Origin: Candidatus Vallotiella hemipterorum
GTDB lineage: Bacteria; Pseudomonadota; Gammaproteobacteria; Burkholderiales; Burkholderiaceae
DNA: 64,000 nt
Reading direction: 5' to 3'
Assembly (NCBI RefSeq): GCF_910593725.1
Contig: NZ_OU343031.1
Span: 124,001 to 188,000, forward strand
The position numbers and the translations under genes are program-made. This document shows, piece after piece, positions 1 through 10,769 of this stretch (the stretch's first letter is position 1; each line of letters begins with the position of its first letter). Under the pieces are notes generated by a model that saw only the letters and a program-made list of their open reading frames with translations, was not told the origin of the DNA and did not search any database.

Positions 1-543
1 AGCACGTCGAGATGCGATTGGATTGGGTACTATTTGATTAGGCAGCAACTAGCGCTAGTTGCTCTAGATTAAGTAGGATACACGGGGTAGAAAAGCGCAG
101 AAAACAGTTGCTATTTAAGCTTGGGAGTAAAGGGTTCCTTATGCACTTATATATGCTTGAACTTCGTAGATTTTGCAAAATTTACCAGTCATTTTCTACC
201 CGTACTGATCAGATGTAGCTCGTTTAAATATAAGTTAGTAGTCAGACCTAGGGTCGAGCCTTCTGGGCGCGGCTATATAGTCCACCATGGTACTAATCAG
301 GAGGACGTTTATAAGCGTTAGTAAATAATATAGTGTCTATGTATAGATGCGGTATTTATACATTCGAGGGTCTATTTCAGGCCTTGGTTAGCAGTATATC
401 GGGAGAAGTTATTTTAGGTGTACATATTTTATTTATAAATAAGCTTTCCTATCTATAACTCACTTGTTTGGCATAGCGCATGAAAAGTATAGCTATCGCT
501 TATTACCGAAGGCCTTGCCAGATCTAAATCAATCTATTCATAG
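1..543. other. Spacer upstream of mutY, possible mutM ghost
   Basis: No intact gene is visible. In free-living Burkholderia, as I recall, mutM lies just upstream of mutY on the same strand. An open stretch at about 121-321 on the plus strand contains YIVHHG after a basic KYKLVV segment, which faintly resembles the KYLL...FIVHLG part of MutM. The mutM zinc-finger C-terminus is not seen and there is too little room for it. Treat this as eroded spacer with at most a mutM scrap. Confidence 0.3.
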
Positions 544-615
544 GGGTACAATATAGAATCGGTTAACTTTGCGCTGCATCTAATCGCATGGCAACGTATT
601 CATGGACGGCATCAC

Positions 616-1677
616 TTGCCGTGGCAACACAACCGGGATCCATATCGGATATGGTTGTCTGAGATTATGTTGCAGCAAACGCAGGTCTCAACAGTAATTC
701 CTTATTATTCAAGGTTCCTCGCGCGTTTTCCTAATGTTCACACCTTAGCAGATGCTGCATCTGATGATGTGATGGCACTATGGAGTGGACTGGGTTACTA
801 CGCTCGCGCGAGAAACTTGCACCAGTGTGCAAAAATTATTGTGCAGCAGCAATATAACGGTGTGTTTCCAAGGACTATTGAGCAACTTAGATCACTACCG
901 GGCATTGGCCGATCAACGGCAGCGGCAATTGCTGTATTTGCATATGGCATACACTCGCCCATTTTGGATAGCAATGTCAAGAGAGTACTCTCCAGGATTT
1001 TTGGGATTAACGGCTTCCTAGGTGATAAACGTGTAGAGACCACGATGTGGACGCTAGCTGAATCATTGCTGCCTGCAGTTTATAAGCCCCCCCTAGCAGG
1101 AGCTATGAATAATATCGAGCAATGCACCGGCACGCCGGTCGAGCCCATTATCGCCTATACGCAAGGACTGATGGATCTAGGGGCAATGCTATGCCTACAC
1201 AGCCGCCCAGATTGTAAATGCTGCCCATTCACGCACGTGTGCGTAGCCAATTTAACGAATCGACAGAGCGAGTTACCGACTCCTGCTCTCAGGAAGTTTA
1301 TACCAACGCGTCGCACAAAAATGCTGATGCTGCGCAGTACTAATCAGGTACTGCTTGAAAAACGACCACCGTTTGGTATCTGGGGCGGGCTCTGGAGTTT
1401 ACCTGAGGCAGATGATTTATATAAGCTCGCTGAGCGTGCTAAGCAACTTAGTGGAAAAGCCGTCGTACTAACACCTCTTGCGTCGCTGGTACATACATTT
1501 ACGCATTTTCGCCTAGAAATTGAGGTGCAGTTTGCGCAACTAGCTGCTGACGCACCGAAGCCCGATTCTCAAGCAGATATAGCATGGGTTCGATTCGATA
1601 TTATTAGCGACTATGGCTTGCCTTCGCCGGTAAGAAAGCTCCTTCATAGGACCTTAGCTAGCCTCAACCTAGGATAA
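616..1677 (+). CDS. mutY: Adenine DNA glycosylase MutY, start codon uncertain
   Basis: MutY removes adenine mispaired with 8-oxoguanine in base-excision repair. Counting from the TTG at 616, the catalytic Glu is E16 (LSEIMLQQTQV), the helix-hairpin-helix is LPGIGRSTAAAI near residues 94-105, the catalytic Asp is D118 (LDSNVKRV), and the 4Fe-4S cysteines sit in C-x6-C-x2-C-x5-C within CLHSRPDCKCC. A NUDIX-like C-terminal domain follows (GIWGGLWSLPEA). Homology to other MutY N-termini clearly continues upstream in the same open frame to about 565 (LIAWQRIHGRHHLPWQ), but there is no ATG, GTG or TTG there; the frame opens after a stop at 541. A segment after LLPA (about residues 154-175), containing a run of seven C at 1087-1093, appears longer than I expect. 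The gene is probably functional, but its translation start is abnormal. Confidence 0.88.
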   Translation: MPWQHNRDPYRIWLSEIMLQQTQVSTVIPYYSRFLARFPNVHTLADAASDDVMALWSGLGYYARARNLHQCAKIIVQQQYNGVFPRTIEQLRSLPGIGRSTAAAIAVFAYGIHSPILDSNVKRVLSRIFGINGFLGDKRVETTMWTLAESLLPAVYKPPLAGAMNNIEQCTGTPVEPIIAYTQGLMDLGAMLCLHSRPDCKCCPFTHVCVANLTNRQSELPTPALRKFIPTRRTKMLMLRSTNQVLLEKRPPFGIWGGLWSLPEADDLYKLAERAKQLSGKAVVLTPLASLVHTFTHFRLEIEVQFAQLAADAPKPDSQADIAWVRFDIISDYGLPSPVRKLLHRTLASLNLG

Positions 1678-1778
1678 GTCCCACAAAGTCGATAGCTATT
1701 CATAGCCGCGGCTGATTAGCTTTAACTCTATCTTGATTTTTTTAAACCTCGAGTCGTCGTATGCTGCACTAAGGGTAG

Positions 1779-1806
1779 CAAGAAACACGACATGTAGTGT
1801 TTCTTG
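1779..1806 (+). repeat. Inverted repeat downstream of mutY
   Basis: CAAGAAACAC and GTGTTTCTTG form a perfect 10-bp stem with an 8-base loop, 102 bases after the mutY stop. There is no T-run behind it, so it is at best a degenerate terminator. Confidence 0.5.
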
Positions 1807-2919
1807 AGGTACTCAGACGCGTGATATATAGGCAGCAAGCTGTAGGTAGTGGCTATACAAAATTAACATGGTAAATAGTATAATAGAGTAGTACATACAT
1901 CAAAGCAGTAATTTTAGCACTGCTGCTGCACTTCCATCTACAACTAAAGCAGCGCAGTTCAATCACAATTAGCTGCCCAGGCATGTTGCAAAAGAGATCC
2001 TTATTGCTTTAACCTTAATGGTAATTAATCGCAGTTCCACCTAGAACTTGACTCCCGTTTGAATAGATTAGCTTTGAGTAGTGAAGCAAATCAGGCCTGG
2101 AGGTTATATTATTAGTGGTTTCCGCGAGAAACCAAGGTCCCGGCCTTCATGGCCCGTGTCAGCAAACTAAGCTTTAGTGAAGTGGCGAGTTATCGTCTAA
2201 TATACTTCGCTCGTTAATGCTAGACGTATATATGGTATTCTTTCTTGTTACCTAGTCCGGTGCTGCTCATTGTCAAATAGACACGTATTAGTTTTAGGCG
2301 ATTAAGGTTGCCACTAAAATTTAGAGCTTTTTTCCTATACTTAGTATTAATGCTGAAAGGGGTGCTTATGGAAAGTATCCAAGTCGTAATTTAAATATGG
2401 TTATATTCGTATAGGTTTAGCTGAAGCACCCAGTGTAGATCGTACTCCCGCAGTGCAGGAAAGATTCCGGTATAAACGCGCTTGCGCGACTAAGATGTTT
2501 TAGATTAAATAATCTACCTCTTACAGTTATAAATATAATAAGTTCCTGCCTACATCATTTTGGCTACTACGTGGCATTTTGTATATAGGTAGTTGATACA
2601 CGGTCAGGATATAACCTCGTATCCTGATATTAATTACCATCTCTTTAGGGGGTATATATAGATTTAGAGTAAGATGTTTCGTTCGAATCAGTGATGACCT
2701 TCAGGTATTTGCGCAGGTATACAAGGTTACGCATAGAATACCCTGATTTCAGTTAAAAAATTTGGCTTTAGGCATCTAGGTGCGAGAGTACCTAAACATT
2801 CTTTAGATCAAAACGGTTAAAAACCGTGCGCGAGGACTTACGTACTAATCAGTATCTATATCAAATGATAATCACAAATTTAGGGTTTTATTGTGGTCTT
2901 CGCTCATATTATTATTGTA

Positions 2920-2940
2920 ATCTCTAATTTAATTAGAGAT
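2920..2940. repeat. AT-rich perfect palindrome
   Basis: ATCTCTAATT and AATTAGAGAT flank a single T, giving a 10-bp stem with almost no loop. It lies in non-coding sequence. Confidence 0.5.
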
Positions 2941-3224
2941 ATTATTGGCGCTAAGAACAATTCAGCACTACTATAATACTGGTATTTAGTATACTAGCTA
3001 ACTTTTTCTGAAATTTGACTAAATATAGCTTGAGTGGGTGGATTGTCTATTGCAATTTTATTTTATTCAACTGCTATTGCTGAGAACAGGAATGAATGTT
3101 GACTTCAACGTCTATTAGTAATCTTTTAGGGCAGGCGGCCCTTGTTTGTATTATTTTTATGAGTTAGTTAAAGCAGCATTTACTGCTAAGATAGTGATGT
3201 AAAATCCAGGTTTAGCAATAGGGA

Positions 3225-4043
3225 TTACATATAAAAATGTTCGCCTAAATAAACACGGCGCACACTATCATTATTAATAATTTCCTTAGGTGTACCAGCT
3301 GCAAGCACGCTACCATTACTAATTATATACGCGTGATTACAAATGTCTAGTGTCTCGCGCACACTATGATCTGTAATTAATACACCGATGCCTCGCTCTT
3401 TTAAAAAGTTTACAATCCTCTGGATCTCTAGAACGGCTATTGGATCTACTCCAGCAAAAGGCTCATCCAGTAAAATAAAAGTTGGATGGGTGGCGAGCGC
3501 GCGTGCGATCTCAACACGACGCCGCTCGCCACCAGATAATGAAATTGCAGGATTATCGCTCAAGTGGCTAATTTGTAGCTCTTCGAGTAACGTGTTTGCC
3601 TGTATCGATACCGCTTGATTAGAGAGTAATTGGTTATTCTTGTCTAATTGCAACTCCAAAACAGCACAGATGTTATCTTTAACAGATAGATTACGGAATA
3701 CTGATGCCTCCTGAGGCAGGTAAGACAATCCCATCCGGGCGCGTCTATAGATCGGCAGCTTGCTAATTGACCTATTGTCAAGCATAATTTCACCAGAATC
3801 AATTGGCACTAACCCAACAATCATATAGAAAGCAGTAGTCTTACCCGCTCCGTTTGGTCCAAGTAGCCCAACTACTTCGCCACTTTTCACATCAAGCGAC
3901 ACATCTTTAATTACGGTGCGCGCACCGTAATGCTTTCTTAGGTTTCGAACAGACAGTGTGCTAGTATCCGCAGTCTTAGCTGATTCTAATGGAATTAGTG
4001 TATGCATATGTCTATATTCTTTTAACGTTTTATATAGCATCAA
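3225..4043 (-). CDS. lptB: LPS export ATPase LptB
   Basis: ATP-binding subunit of the LptB2FG transporter that extracts LPS from the inner membrane. All ABC motifs are intact in the 272-residue frame: Walker [10 protein letters not shown] (62-70), Q-loop Q111, signature LSGGERRR (169-176), Walker B ILLDEP (190-195) and the H-loop His226 in ITDHS. The first ATG (4043) is ten bases after the lptA stop. Family alignments favour the ATG at 4007 (MHTLIPLES), which would remove 12 extra residues. It is the third gene of the lptC-lptA-lptB unit. rpoN, which normally follows in Burkholderia, is gone. Confidence 0.95.
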   Translation of the reverse strand: MMLYKTLKEYRHMHTLIPLESAKTADTSTLSVRNLRKHYGARTVIKDVSLDVKSGEVVGLLGPNGAGKTTAFYMIVGLVPIDSGEIMLDNRSISKLPIYRRARMGLSYLPQEASVFRNLSVKDNICAVLELQLDKNNQLLSNQAVSIQANTLLEELQISHLSDNPAISLSGGERRRVEIARALATHPTFILLDEPFAGVDPIAVLEIQRIVNFLKERGIGVLITDHSVRETLDICNHAYIISNGSVLAAGTPKEIINNDSVRRVYLGEHFYM

Positions 4044-4053
4044 CAGTACATAC

Positions 4054-4713
4054 CTAGAATGGAGGGGCGTGCTGTTTCTCTATTCTAGGTATAAGCATAG
4101 CATGCACACGACCACTTGGATTTCCAGGCCCCGCGATATCCTTACCCGATTGAGCGGTATAAAAATTTGTCTGGCAATTATAGGTTATTACACTACCGTG
4201 CACTTCATCAAGGACCTGAGACATCCCATGTAAGCGCCTAATAGCGGCGTGCGTGGTTAACGTCGTTAGGTTCTGCTTTCCGTCATAGTGAATGCATACT
4301 GCATTGCCTTCAATATATTCATCTATACTGTCACGCTTTTTCCGGAAGTATGATAATCTATTGTCAGTGCTGATACCGGTAGCATATTGATAGCGTTGTG
4401 GATCTTGTCTAACATCTATGCGATCGGCCCGAATTAAGATTTCGCCTTTAGTTACAATAACGTGACCAGTAAAAACAGCTAGCTGACTTAGAACGTCATA
4501 TGTCATCTGATCAGCTTCGATGTTAAGTGTCTGATCATGAGCTATATGCGAAGCGTGCGCAGTAGGTAGCACTAGTGCAAGCAGCAGCAAGCCAATGAGC
4601 GATGCGATAATCGATTTATATGCGGAGCTGGCGCGATTCATCGCCTTATATTGCTTCGGATGCAGTATGTGCGTAGGTGTCTGGTGGTTAAGAATTAGGT
4701 TGATGAATATCAT
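4054..4713 (-). CDS. lptA: LPS transport periplasmic protein LptA
   Basis: LptA forms the periplasmic beta-jellyroll bridge that carries LPS from LptC to LptD. The frame opens at 4713, overlapping the end of lptC by 26 bases, but the likely start is the ATG at 4641 ([10 protein letters not shown]), which is preceded by AAGG and begins a normal signal peptide with hydrophobic core [15 protein letters not shown] and an AHA cleavage site. The OstA-type core contains [11 protein letters not shown] and [11 protein letters not shown], and the C-terminal [14 protein letters not shown] segment is typical of Burkholderia LptA. The gene is intact and probably co-transcribed with lptC and lptB. Confidence 0.93.
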   Translation of the reverse strand: MIFINLILNHQTPTHILHPKQYKAMNRASSAYKSIIASLIGLLLLALVLPTAHASHIAHDQTLNIEADQMTYDVLSQLAVFTGHVIVTKGEILIRADRIDVRQDPQRYQYATGISTDNRLSYFRKKRDSIDEYIEGNAVCIHYDGKQNLTTLTTHAAIRRLHGMSQVLDEVHGSVITYNCQTNFYTAQSGKDIAGPGNPSGRVHAMLIPRIEKQHAPPF

Positions 4714-5341
4714 GCGAGAAAAAAGTATCAGTCATTAACTGACGTGGTTTTCTAGACGCCGGGCTGGATGTAGTAGGAAGCACACCATGTACCTGAGCAA
4801 GTAGACGTATTTCCCGGATTACATTATCGTAGATCATACCATTAGCTTTCATTTTTAATGAGCCATGCAGTAATTTAACTGGCTTTTCGGTTTTAATAAT
4901 CTTGTCATGGATTAACACGCAGAAGTGCTGAGAGTCAGCCTGTATCAGAGGATCTGTTTGACTCGCTTCTCGTACGATGCGTGCATCATTGTATAGATCT
5001 AAAATTAAGCCATTATCATTGATGCGAGCACGCTTGCCGGTAGCAGTAACGATTGGCTGACCTGGTGTAAAGGCTCGTATTGCTAATAGCAGCGCATACG
5101 TTTCTGGATCGTCCTCATAGTGAATCATTGACGCAGCTGCTATCCGGTACTGTGTTATGCCACTTTTATTTAATATCGAAAGTGAGAAATGGTCAGCAAA
5201 ATAGTCCGGTATATGTAACTTAGCGTCTGATATTACCTGCATCGGATACGGTAGCGTATTCTGTAGTAGCCAATACGTACCAACGGTGAGCAATCCCATA
5301 ATCATAAGTGAAAACCAAGCATAGGAACGCATTTTTAGCAC
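4688..5341 (-). CDS. lptC: LPS export protein LptC
   Basis: Single-span inner-membrane protein that accepts LPS from LptB2FG and hands it to LptA. It has one N-terminal membrane helix (residues about 8-26, AWFSLMIMGLLTVGTYWLL) followed by a periplasmic LptC domain with PDYFADHFSLSIL, IHYEDDPE, QADSQHF and TEKPVKLLHG, all typical of the family. The start is GTG at 5341 or ATG at 5332; neither has a clear Shine-Dalgarno sequence. In Burkholderia kdsC precedes it directly; here that slot (5342-5763) is eroded. Confidence 0.92.
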   Translation of the reverse strand: MLKMRSYAWFSLMIMGLLTVGTYWLLQNTLPYPMQVISDAKLHIPDYFADHFSLSILNKSGITQYRIAAASMIHYEDDPETYALLLAIRAFTPGQPIVTATGKRARINDNGLILDLYNDARIVREASQTDPLIQADSQHFCVLIHDKIIKTEKPVKLLHGSLKMKANGMIYDNVIREIRLLAQVHGVLPTTSSPASRKPRQLMTDTFFSHDIHQPNS

Positions 5342-5763
5342 TACTGCATTTTTGTATGATACGTCTAGATGGTTGCTATACTAATTTTAAGCGTATAGCA
5401 ATAAAGTGTTGATGACTTTACACATAGTACGAGTCTTATGTGAGCCTGATTTTATTGACGCAATTAAATACCTAAAGTCTCAGTACTTAAGAACCTTCTT
5501 AGCAAAACTTAAGGTATACCTGTCTATCAAATCAGGCTAGTCTTATATGTGCTATTTATCTACAGTATCACTAGTAAATATCCAGGCACCCTATAAAATT
5601 AATCTCTTGACTATAAAAGGGTAAGATCACGGTCTTGAAGACAGTCTTTTCGGATGTTTTTTTACTTTCATTAATAAGCGCGCTCTCTACCACCCCCTAA
5701 AAATTATAGGCTTGATATACGCAACATGCTTAACTCTACATTCCTATAAGGATTATTCTGGAG
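5342..5763 (-). pseudogene. kdsC: Probable kdsC remnant (eroded slot)
   Basis: Between kdsD and lptC, where KdsC (Kdo-8-phosphate phosphatase) sits in Burkholderia, there are only 422 bases, less than a kdsC gene. No open frame or DxD phosphatase motif is seen. One minus-strand stretch at about 5405-5455 reads SGSHKTRTMCKVINTLL, similar to the usual KdsC C-terminus (SGGHGAVREVCDLIL) with one gap. That is weak, position-dependent evidence for a kdsC ghost. Confidence 0.35.
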
Positions 5764-6747
5764 CTAAATAACTTTAGCAGAAAAAAGGTCGTGCATATTT
5801 AGCGCCCCGATTAACACGCCATTAGTAGAGACGACCGGAATCTGGCTAATCTGGAATTGCTTCATTAGCTTTATAGCCTCTATAGCCAGCTGACCGCCAC
5901 TGATCGTACGTGGCCTACGTGTCATGACATCAGTAATAAGCAGATTAGAGATATCGCCTGTTTGCGTTAATACACGGCGCAAATCACCATCAGTGAAGAT
6001 GCCTTCAATGCGAGAATTTTTATCTACGACTACCGTCATACCCAGTCGTTTTTCTGTGATTTCAAATAACGCGTCCCGAACTGTTGCAGACAGAGGTACT
6101 CGCGGCACTTGGTCATCAGTACGCATTACCTCGCATACATAAGCTAGCAGGTGCCGACCCAATCTACCACCTGGATGCGAGCGCGCAAAATCACCTCCAG
6201 AAAAGCCACGTGCGTCGAGTACTGCTATAGCTAGCGCATCGCTAAGTGCAAGTTTAGCTGTAGTGCTAGCTGTTGGTGCGAGATTTAGGGGACAGGCTTC
6301 TTTCTCCACTTGTGCGTTTAAGTGCGCGTCAGCTAACTTGGCCAGACTTGACTCTGGCTGTCCTGTTACCGCGATCAATTTTGCGCCAATTCTCTTAATA
6401 AGAGGTAGTATCGCAACTAGTTCCTCTGATTCACCGGAGTTGGATAAACTAATAAATACGTCGTCAGTTGTAACTGCGCCAAGATCACCGTGGCTTGCCT
6501 CAGTCGGATGTACAAAGAACGCAGGTGTGCCAGTACTTGCCAGCGTAGCAGCTAGCTTCCTTGCAATATGACCTGACTTACCAATGCCGGAAACCACTAC
6601 ACGCCCCTTGCAAGTCAGTAACATTTCTACGGCAGTAATAAACTCGCAGTTTAGATGTGCACTCAAGTTTCGGATAGCATTTGCTTCGATGTCGAGCACA
6701 TGCTGCGCTAGCCATAATGCTCGATTACCATCGATTTTTACCATCAT
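5764..6747 (-). CDS. kdsD: D-arabinose-5-phosphate isomerase KdsD
   Basis: Converts ribulose-5-phosphate to arabinose-5-phosphate, the first step of Kdo synthesis for LPS. The 327-residue protein has an N-terminal SIS domain (GRVVVSGIGKSGHIARK, HPTEASHGDLG, SLSNSGESEE) and a tandem CBS pair (about 205-325; IEGIFTDGDLRR and the second CBS with QISQIPVVS). Length matches KpsF/KdsD proteins. It heads the kdsD-(kdsC)-lptC-lptA-lptB cluster and appears intact. Confidence 0.95.
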   Translation of the reverse strand: MMVKIDGNRALWLAQHVLDIEANAIRNLSAHLNCEFITAVEMLLTCKGRVVVSGIGKSGHIARKLAATLASTGTPAFFVHPTEASHGDLGAVTTDDVFISLSNSGESEELVAILPLIKRIGAKLIAVTGQPESSLAKLADAHLNAQVEKEACPLNLAPTASTTAKLALSDALAIAVLDARGFSGGDFARSHPGGRLGRHLLAYVCEVMRTDDQVPRVPLSATVRDALFEITEKRLGMTVVVDKNSRIEGIFTDGDLRRVLTQTGDISNLLITDVMTRRPRTISGGQLAIEAIKLMKQFQISQIPVVSTNGVLIGALNMHDLFSAKVI

Positions 6748-6838
6748 ATGTGGAGTATTAAATATTCATGTAACACGCAGCAAATCTATCAATAATATAT
6801 GCAGCAGGCTTATGCAACGTGCAGCATATAAGTTGCGC

Positions 6839-7921
6839 CTAGAGTACGTTAGAGAGTACTAATTCACGCTTGATATACGCATAGAAGAGCGGCGCAGCGA
6901 TTACTCCAAACAGCCCAAACGCTGCTTCCATGACCAGCATTGCGGCTAGCAGTTCCCATGTTTTGGCCTCTATTTCGCTACCGATAATATGTGCGCTTAC
7001 AAAGTATTCTAGCTTGTGGATTATAATAAGGAATATAAGTGAATAAACCGCTATACCAATACCAGAAGTCAAGGAAACTAGAACAATCATAGTATTGGAA
7101 ATCAGGTTTCCAATAACCGGCAATAATCCGACTATAAATGTGAAAATCACTAATGTTTTAGACAGAGGCAGTCTTGAATGAAATAGTGGTAATGCAACTA
7201 GCAAATAAAGCCCGGTAAAAAATGTATTAAGCGCTGAAACCTTAATTTGTGCGAATACAATGCGCCGAAACGCCTCAGTAAAACGCGTTATTCTCATGAC
7301 TAGCGCTGCGGGCAATGGTGCACGATTTGACTTATCTAGCACGCTAACAGCTATGATCGAACCAAGGACCGTACCGACCAGAATATGTGAGACACTTCGA
7401 AGTATGATCTTGCCGCCTTCTTGCAGCTGTGTTGCATGAGAATATAGAAAGATAGAAATATTTGATTTTATTTCGGCAGTATTGATTGGCAAATATTCTA
7501 ATATCCAGGCCGGAAGTTGCGTGACTTTCTGCTCTAAGTAGCATACTACGTGCTCGAATAGTTCTTGAGTGCTAGTAACGCTATGCTTGAGATGCTGCGC
7601 GATTTCCAGTGAGATGCCAGTGAAGCCAAGGACCACGATGCAGGCGATAAGGACGACTGAAAACCACCGTGCACTCTGGCTAGATAGGTAATGCTCCAAG
7701 CATGGCGATATTTGCTGAACGATCTGATAGGCAAATAGCCCAGCAAGTAGCGCACTAAGTAGTTTTAGCTTAATAATCAGTAGCATAGCAACTGCCATTA
7801 ACAGGTAGCTGATAATATCTACTATAGCGAACTTGGGAAATGGATAGCTTACTGAACACTGCCCATTTGCCGAGTCGGCTCGGTCATTGCTTAGACGTGC
7901 TATTTTATATTCTGTTGCCAT
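6839..7921 (-). CDS. AI-2E/PerM family membrane permease
   Basis: A polytopic membrane protein of 360 residues. Hydrophobic segments occur at about 33-70, 85-110, 170-195, 225-250, 255-300 and 310-350. The C-terminal region, including LPVIGNLISN and a final hydrophobic hairpin ending FYAYIKRELV, is typical of the AI-2E transporter (PerM) family. Substrate is unknown; family members have been linked to autoinducer-2, Na+/H+ exchange or small-molecule export. It lies upstream of kdsD on the same strand with about 90 bases between. Retention in a shrinking genome suggests a useful function, but I cannot name it. Confidence 0.82.
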   Translation of the reverse strand: MATEYKIARLSNDRADSANGQCSVSYPFPKFAIVDIISYLLMAVAMLLIIKLKLLSALLAGLFAYQIVQQISPCLEHYLSSQSARWFSVVLIACIVVLGFTGISLEIAQHLKHSVTSTQELFEHVVCYLEQKVTQLPAWILEYLPINTAEIKSNISIFLYSHATQLQEGGKIILRSVSHILVGTVLGSIIAVSVLDKSNRAPLPAALVMRITRFTEAFRRIVFAQIKVSALNTFFTGLYLLVALPLFHSRLPLSKTLVIFTFIVGLLPVIGNLISNTMIVLVSLTSGIGIAVYSLIFLIIIHKLEYFVSAHIIGSEIEAKTWELLAAMLVMEAAFGLFGVIAAPLFYAYIKRELVLSNVL

Positions 7922-7999
7922 CCCTAACCTATTTGTTTATGTACGAATCGGGCTGCACACCATATGTGTTAGGCCTGTATCTAGTATGTATCAAGCAGC

Positions 8000-10640
8000 G
8001 GTGATATGTATATTTTCTGTATAACTATAACTTATCTTTAATTGTACTAAGTATTCAGGCATTCCTTGCATAATAGCTTGATCCAAGATCTAGCAATGCT
8101 CTAATCTAAGGTCTTGATTACGTCGAGATTATGCTTGACAACAAAATTATACTTTCATAGTCATGCGATCGGTAAACGACCCATTATCATGATAATAATA
8201 GCTTCGTCATCAGCTGGTCCAGCATATAGAGTTGTGACCAGTATCTTTCTTGTTTAGTTCTAGTGAAGGCTTGATCTATTACGCTGTTCGTTTTTAGACT
8301 AGCCTAGCTAAACCTAACTAAGTTTTACATCGAATAGTATTATGCGTTTTCGCAAAAAACTGGTGCCGATCAAAAATTGATATATATATTCGACTGTCGT
8401 GTCAAGAATCTTATTGATATCGCTACTTTTGTGCCGTATTTCAGGCGTCTCTTGGTTATACCGCTTGCTGTAGTACATATCGCATAGCATCATTGTACAT
8501 CCCTAATTTCAGCACGCTTACCCTCTTGGAAGAGGATTCTAAGAAACTGCCTTTAATGTTGAAAAAATCATCCTAGATGATAGCTGAGTTTTTAGTCACA
8601 CCAGCAAACATTAAGCTTTGAGTGAACAGGCTGATGTAAGTTGCTAAGTTTACACTCGGCGTATGCCTGACTAAGGCTAGTTAATATTAATTACCCCGTC
8701 GAAATACTTCGGTTTATCCATGGAATCACACGAGACAGGTTCAGCAGTCGAGCTGCATAGATAGTGCAAGATCGCATAGTACAGAGTATCCTTGATCTAG
8801 GGTAGGCCTACCCGAACCAGACACGACGATTATATAGGTAAGTATAAACCCACTGGGGAGTACATATCACAGATTGTTATTATAGGCTTTTCCCGATTTT
8901 CAGCCGTCGGTCGTTCCATTATATGAGATATAATCGTACTGCGATCTGCTCTCGATAACAGATATTGCCTGATGATCGAGAAGCGGTCTTATCTTTAATA
9001 TGATTTGATGTGCCCGTATAATTGCTATTTTCTGCCTCGCTTGCTAGCGCGCAGGTTTATAATTACTACGTAATTAGCTCTCTATATGATGGCATCGATG
9101 TACCCCACATCCTCAATATGGACTGAGTTATCTAGATCGCGCAGATTTTTAGTGTCTCCATTAATCGCTTGTTATCAGGTTAATATAGCTGGATTTATGG
9201 TTCATCGAGAATATACATTATGCCCCCCAGTTAGCCTCGACCCCAAGAAAAAAAGTATTTGTACTGCGATCTAGCAATCGCTAATAGCGCCTAAAAATTT
9301 TGTAGAAATATTAAGCGTGCGTAATATCCTTAATTACTTTTTTATTTATTATGCACTTATCGTTCTTTAGCCGAAGCATTTAGAAAGTAACCGGTTCCTA
9401 TCCGTACAGCGGCCAGCTACTCACCTCATAGGTTGTCTGTGCGTTTATGTTAGAGCTGATCTTTGCATGGGGTACGCCTCACGCTGTAGTCTGGCATCCC
9501 ATGTTCGGGGGGGCACACTTGTTGATTCTGGTACTTAGTTATTACTTCTCGCACTATTGCTGCATTAGTTTCCCAGTAGCGGTGTTTTAAACTCTAATAA
9601 TGCCTTAGAGCATATTCGACCATATCGCAGCGCTGCTAAAGTCCTTTATATATATAAGCATTACATAATCTATTTGTTAGAATTATACGGCACGTATTTT
9701 CGTACTGGATTAGGCAGGCCCTCGAAATCTATTTCGATATCAAATTTGTAGAATGTCGCTAAGCTCTGCAACTCCTTAAAATAGAGCTGATTTCGATAAC
9801 CCTACCCTTTCACTGCGCTGTCGGCTAACTGTAGCTATGGGTACGAAACCACCTGTTTTGAATAAAAGAAGGGGAGGTTTCTGTTCTCAACTATCGCATT
9901 ACTAGTAGGCACCCATCGGATTATTCAGTGAGAATAAGTGCGGCTCGAGTAATAGAAAAGACCGAGCATGCAAACTTTTCGTTGAACAATGCTGAGTGTT
10001 ATTGTCTATCTATAGTAAGATTTTAAGACTGCCGGCGAGTAGCCCCCGCGATCTTCAACGACTCCGCGCGACGCCCGATGCATTTCTACACATACTTTGT
10101 GCTGATCTATGACGACCTCGATCGTATGTTTGTCATTCTTTTAACCTGAGCAGTATATTGATTTCATAGCTTCACGCCTGCATATGCTCGCATATTTAGG
10201 CATACTAGCTCTTTCAGTTAACTTTAATTGACCTAAAAATCATTAACTTTGTGTTTTTTAGGCAGCATCAGCATAGTGTCGACCATGTAAGACAAGATTT
10301 ATGTCTGCAGGGCAATATAGTAGTTTGGATTGATGCAGCATACACCCTTGCGTGCAATAGCTGTAAGTAATTGGAAATTTTCGTGACTGTGCCAACTATG
10401 TAGCGTGGGTTGTGGGACGTCTATTTTCTTAATTGATATAGCTAGAGACAAATCATTAATCAGGTAAAAATTAGGTTTTCCGGCACTAGTATAAACTAAC
10501 TGGTATACTAGGAAAGACTTTATTCATTGCGTTGTTATCCCCATGTAACTTATAGCGCGGCAGATTAAAGTTAAAACTTTTTAAGTTGTAGGTACGTGCT
10601 CTACGGATACGGATTTCTTTTATTGAGTAAGAGCGACAGC
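8000..10640 (-). pseudogene. uvrA: uvrA pseudogene (excinuclease ABC subunit A)
   Basis: No long frame exists, but minus-strand UvrA sequence can be read in order in all three frames. The N-terminus is at about 10616-10560 (EIRIRRARTYNLKSF, cf. EIKIRGARTHNLKNV). The first ABC signature/Walker B region is at 9280-9100 (GSRLTG, YILDEP, RLMETLKNLRDLDNSV). The second half includes HNLDVIKT at 8139-8110 and GMPEYLV near 8055. Many stops and frameshifts separate these pieces. The span is about 2.6 kb, close to full length, so decay is by point changes and small indels, not by one deletion. Nucleotide excision repair through this copy is lost. Confidence 0.87.
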
Positions 10641-10769
10641 TATGCGAGAATCCCACCAAATTCGACCTTATAATAAATGGTAATCGGTTTTATGCTAGCT
10701 TCTAAGCGGCCATTTAATTAATTTCTATTCATAGCGCCCACTCCTCCTTCTATAAAGAGGGCATTAAAG

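Larger units (their letters stand above)
1678..3224. other. Eroded spacer between mutY and lptB
   Basis: About 1.5 kb without a readable gene. In Burkholderia I recall rapZ, hprK, ptsN, hpf and rpoN between mutY and lptB, so this looks like the shrunken site of those genes. I could not read any of them with confidence. It contains a 10-bp hairpin about 100 bases after mutY (1779-1806) and an AT-rich palindrome at 2920-2940. Confidence 0.55.

Noticed and set aside
232-288. tRNA-like 3' end (GGGTCGAGCC... ending TCCACCA)
   Set aside because: The T-stem does not pair properly and there is no matching acceptor, D-arm or anticodon arm upstream.
9086-9274. 62-codon plus-strand ORF
   Set aside because: It is the complement of the uvrA pseudogene ABC signature region.
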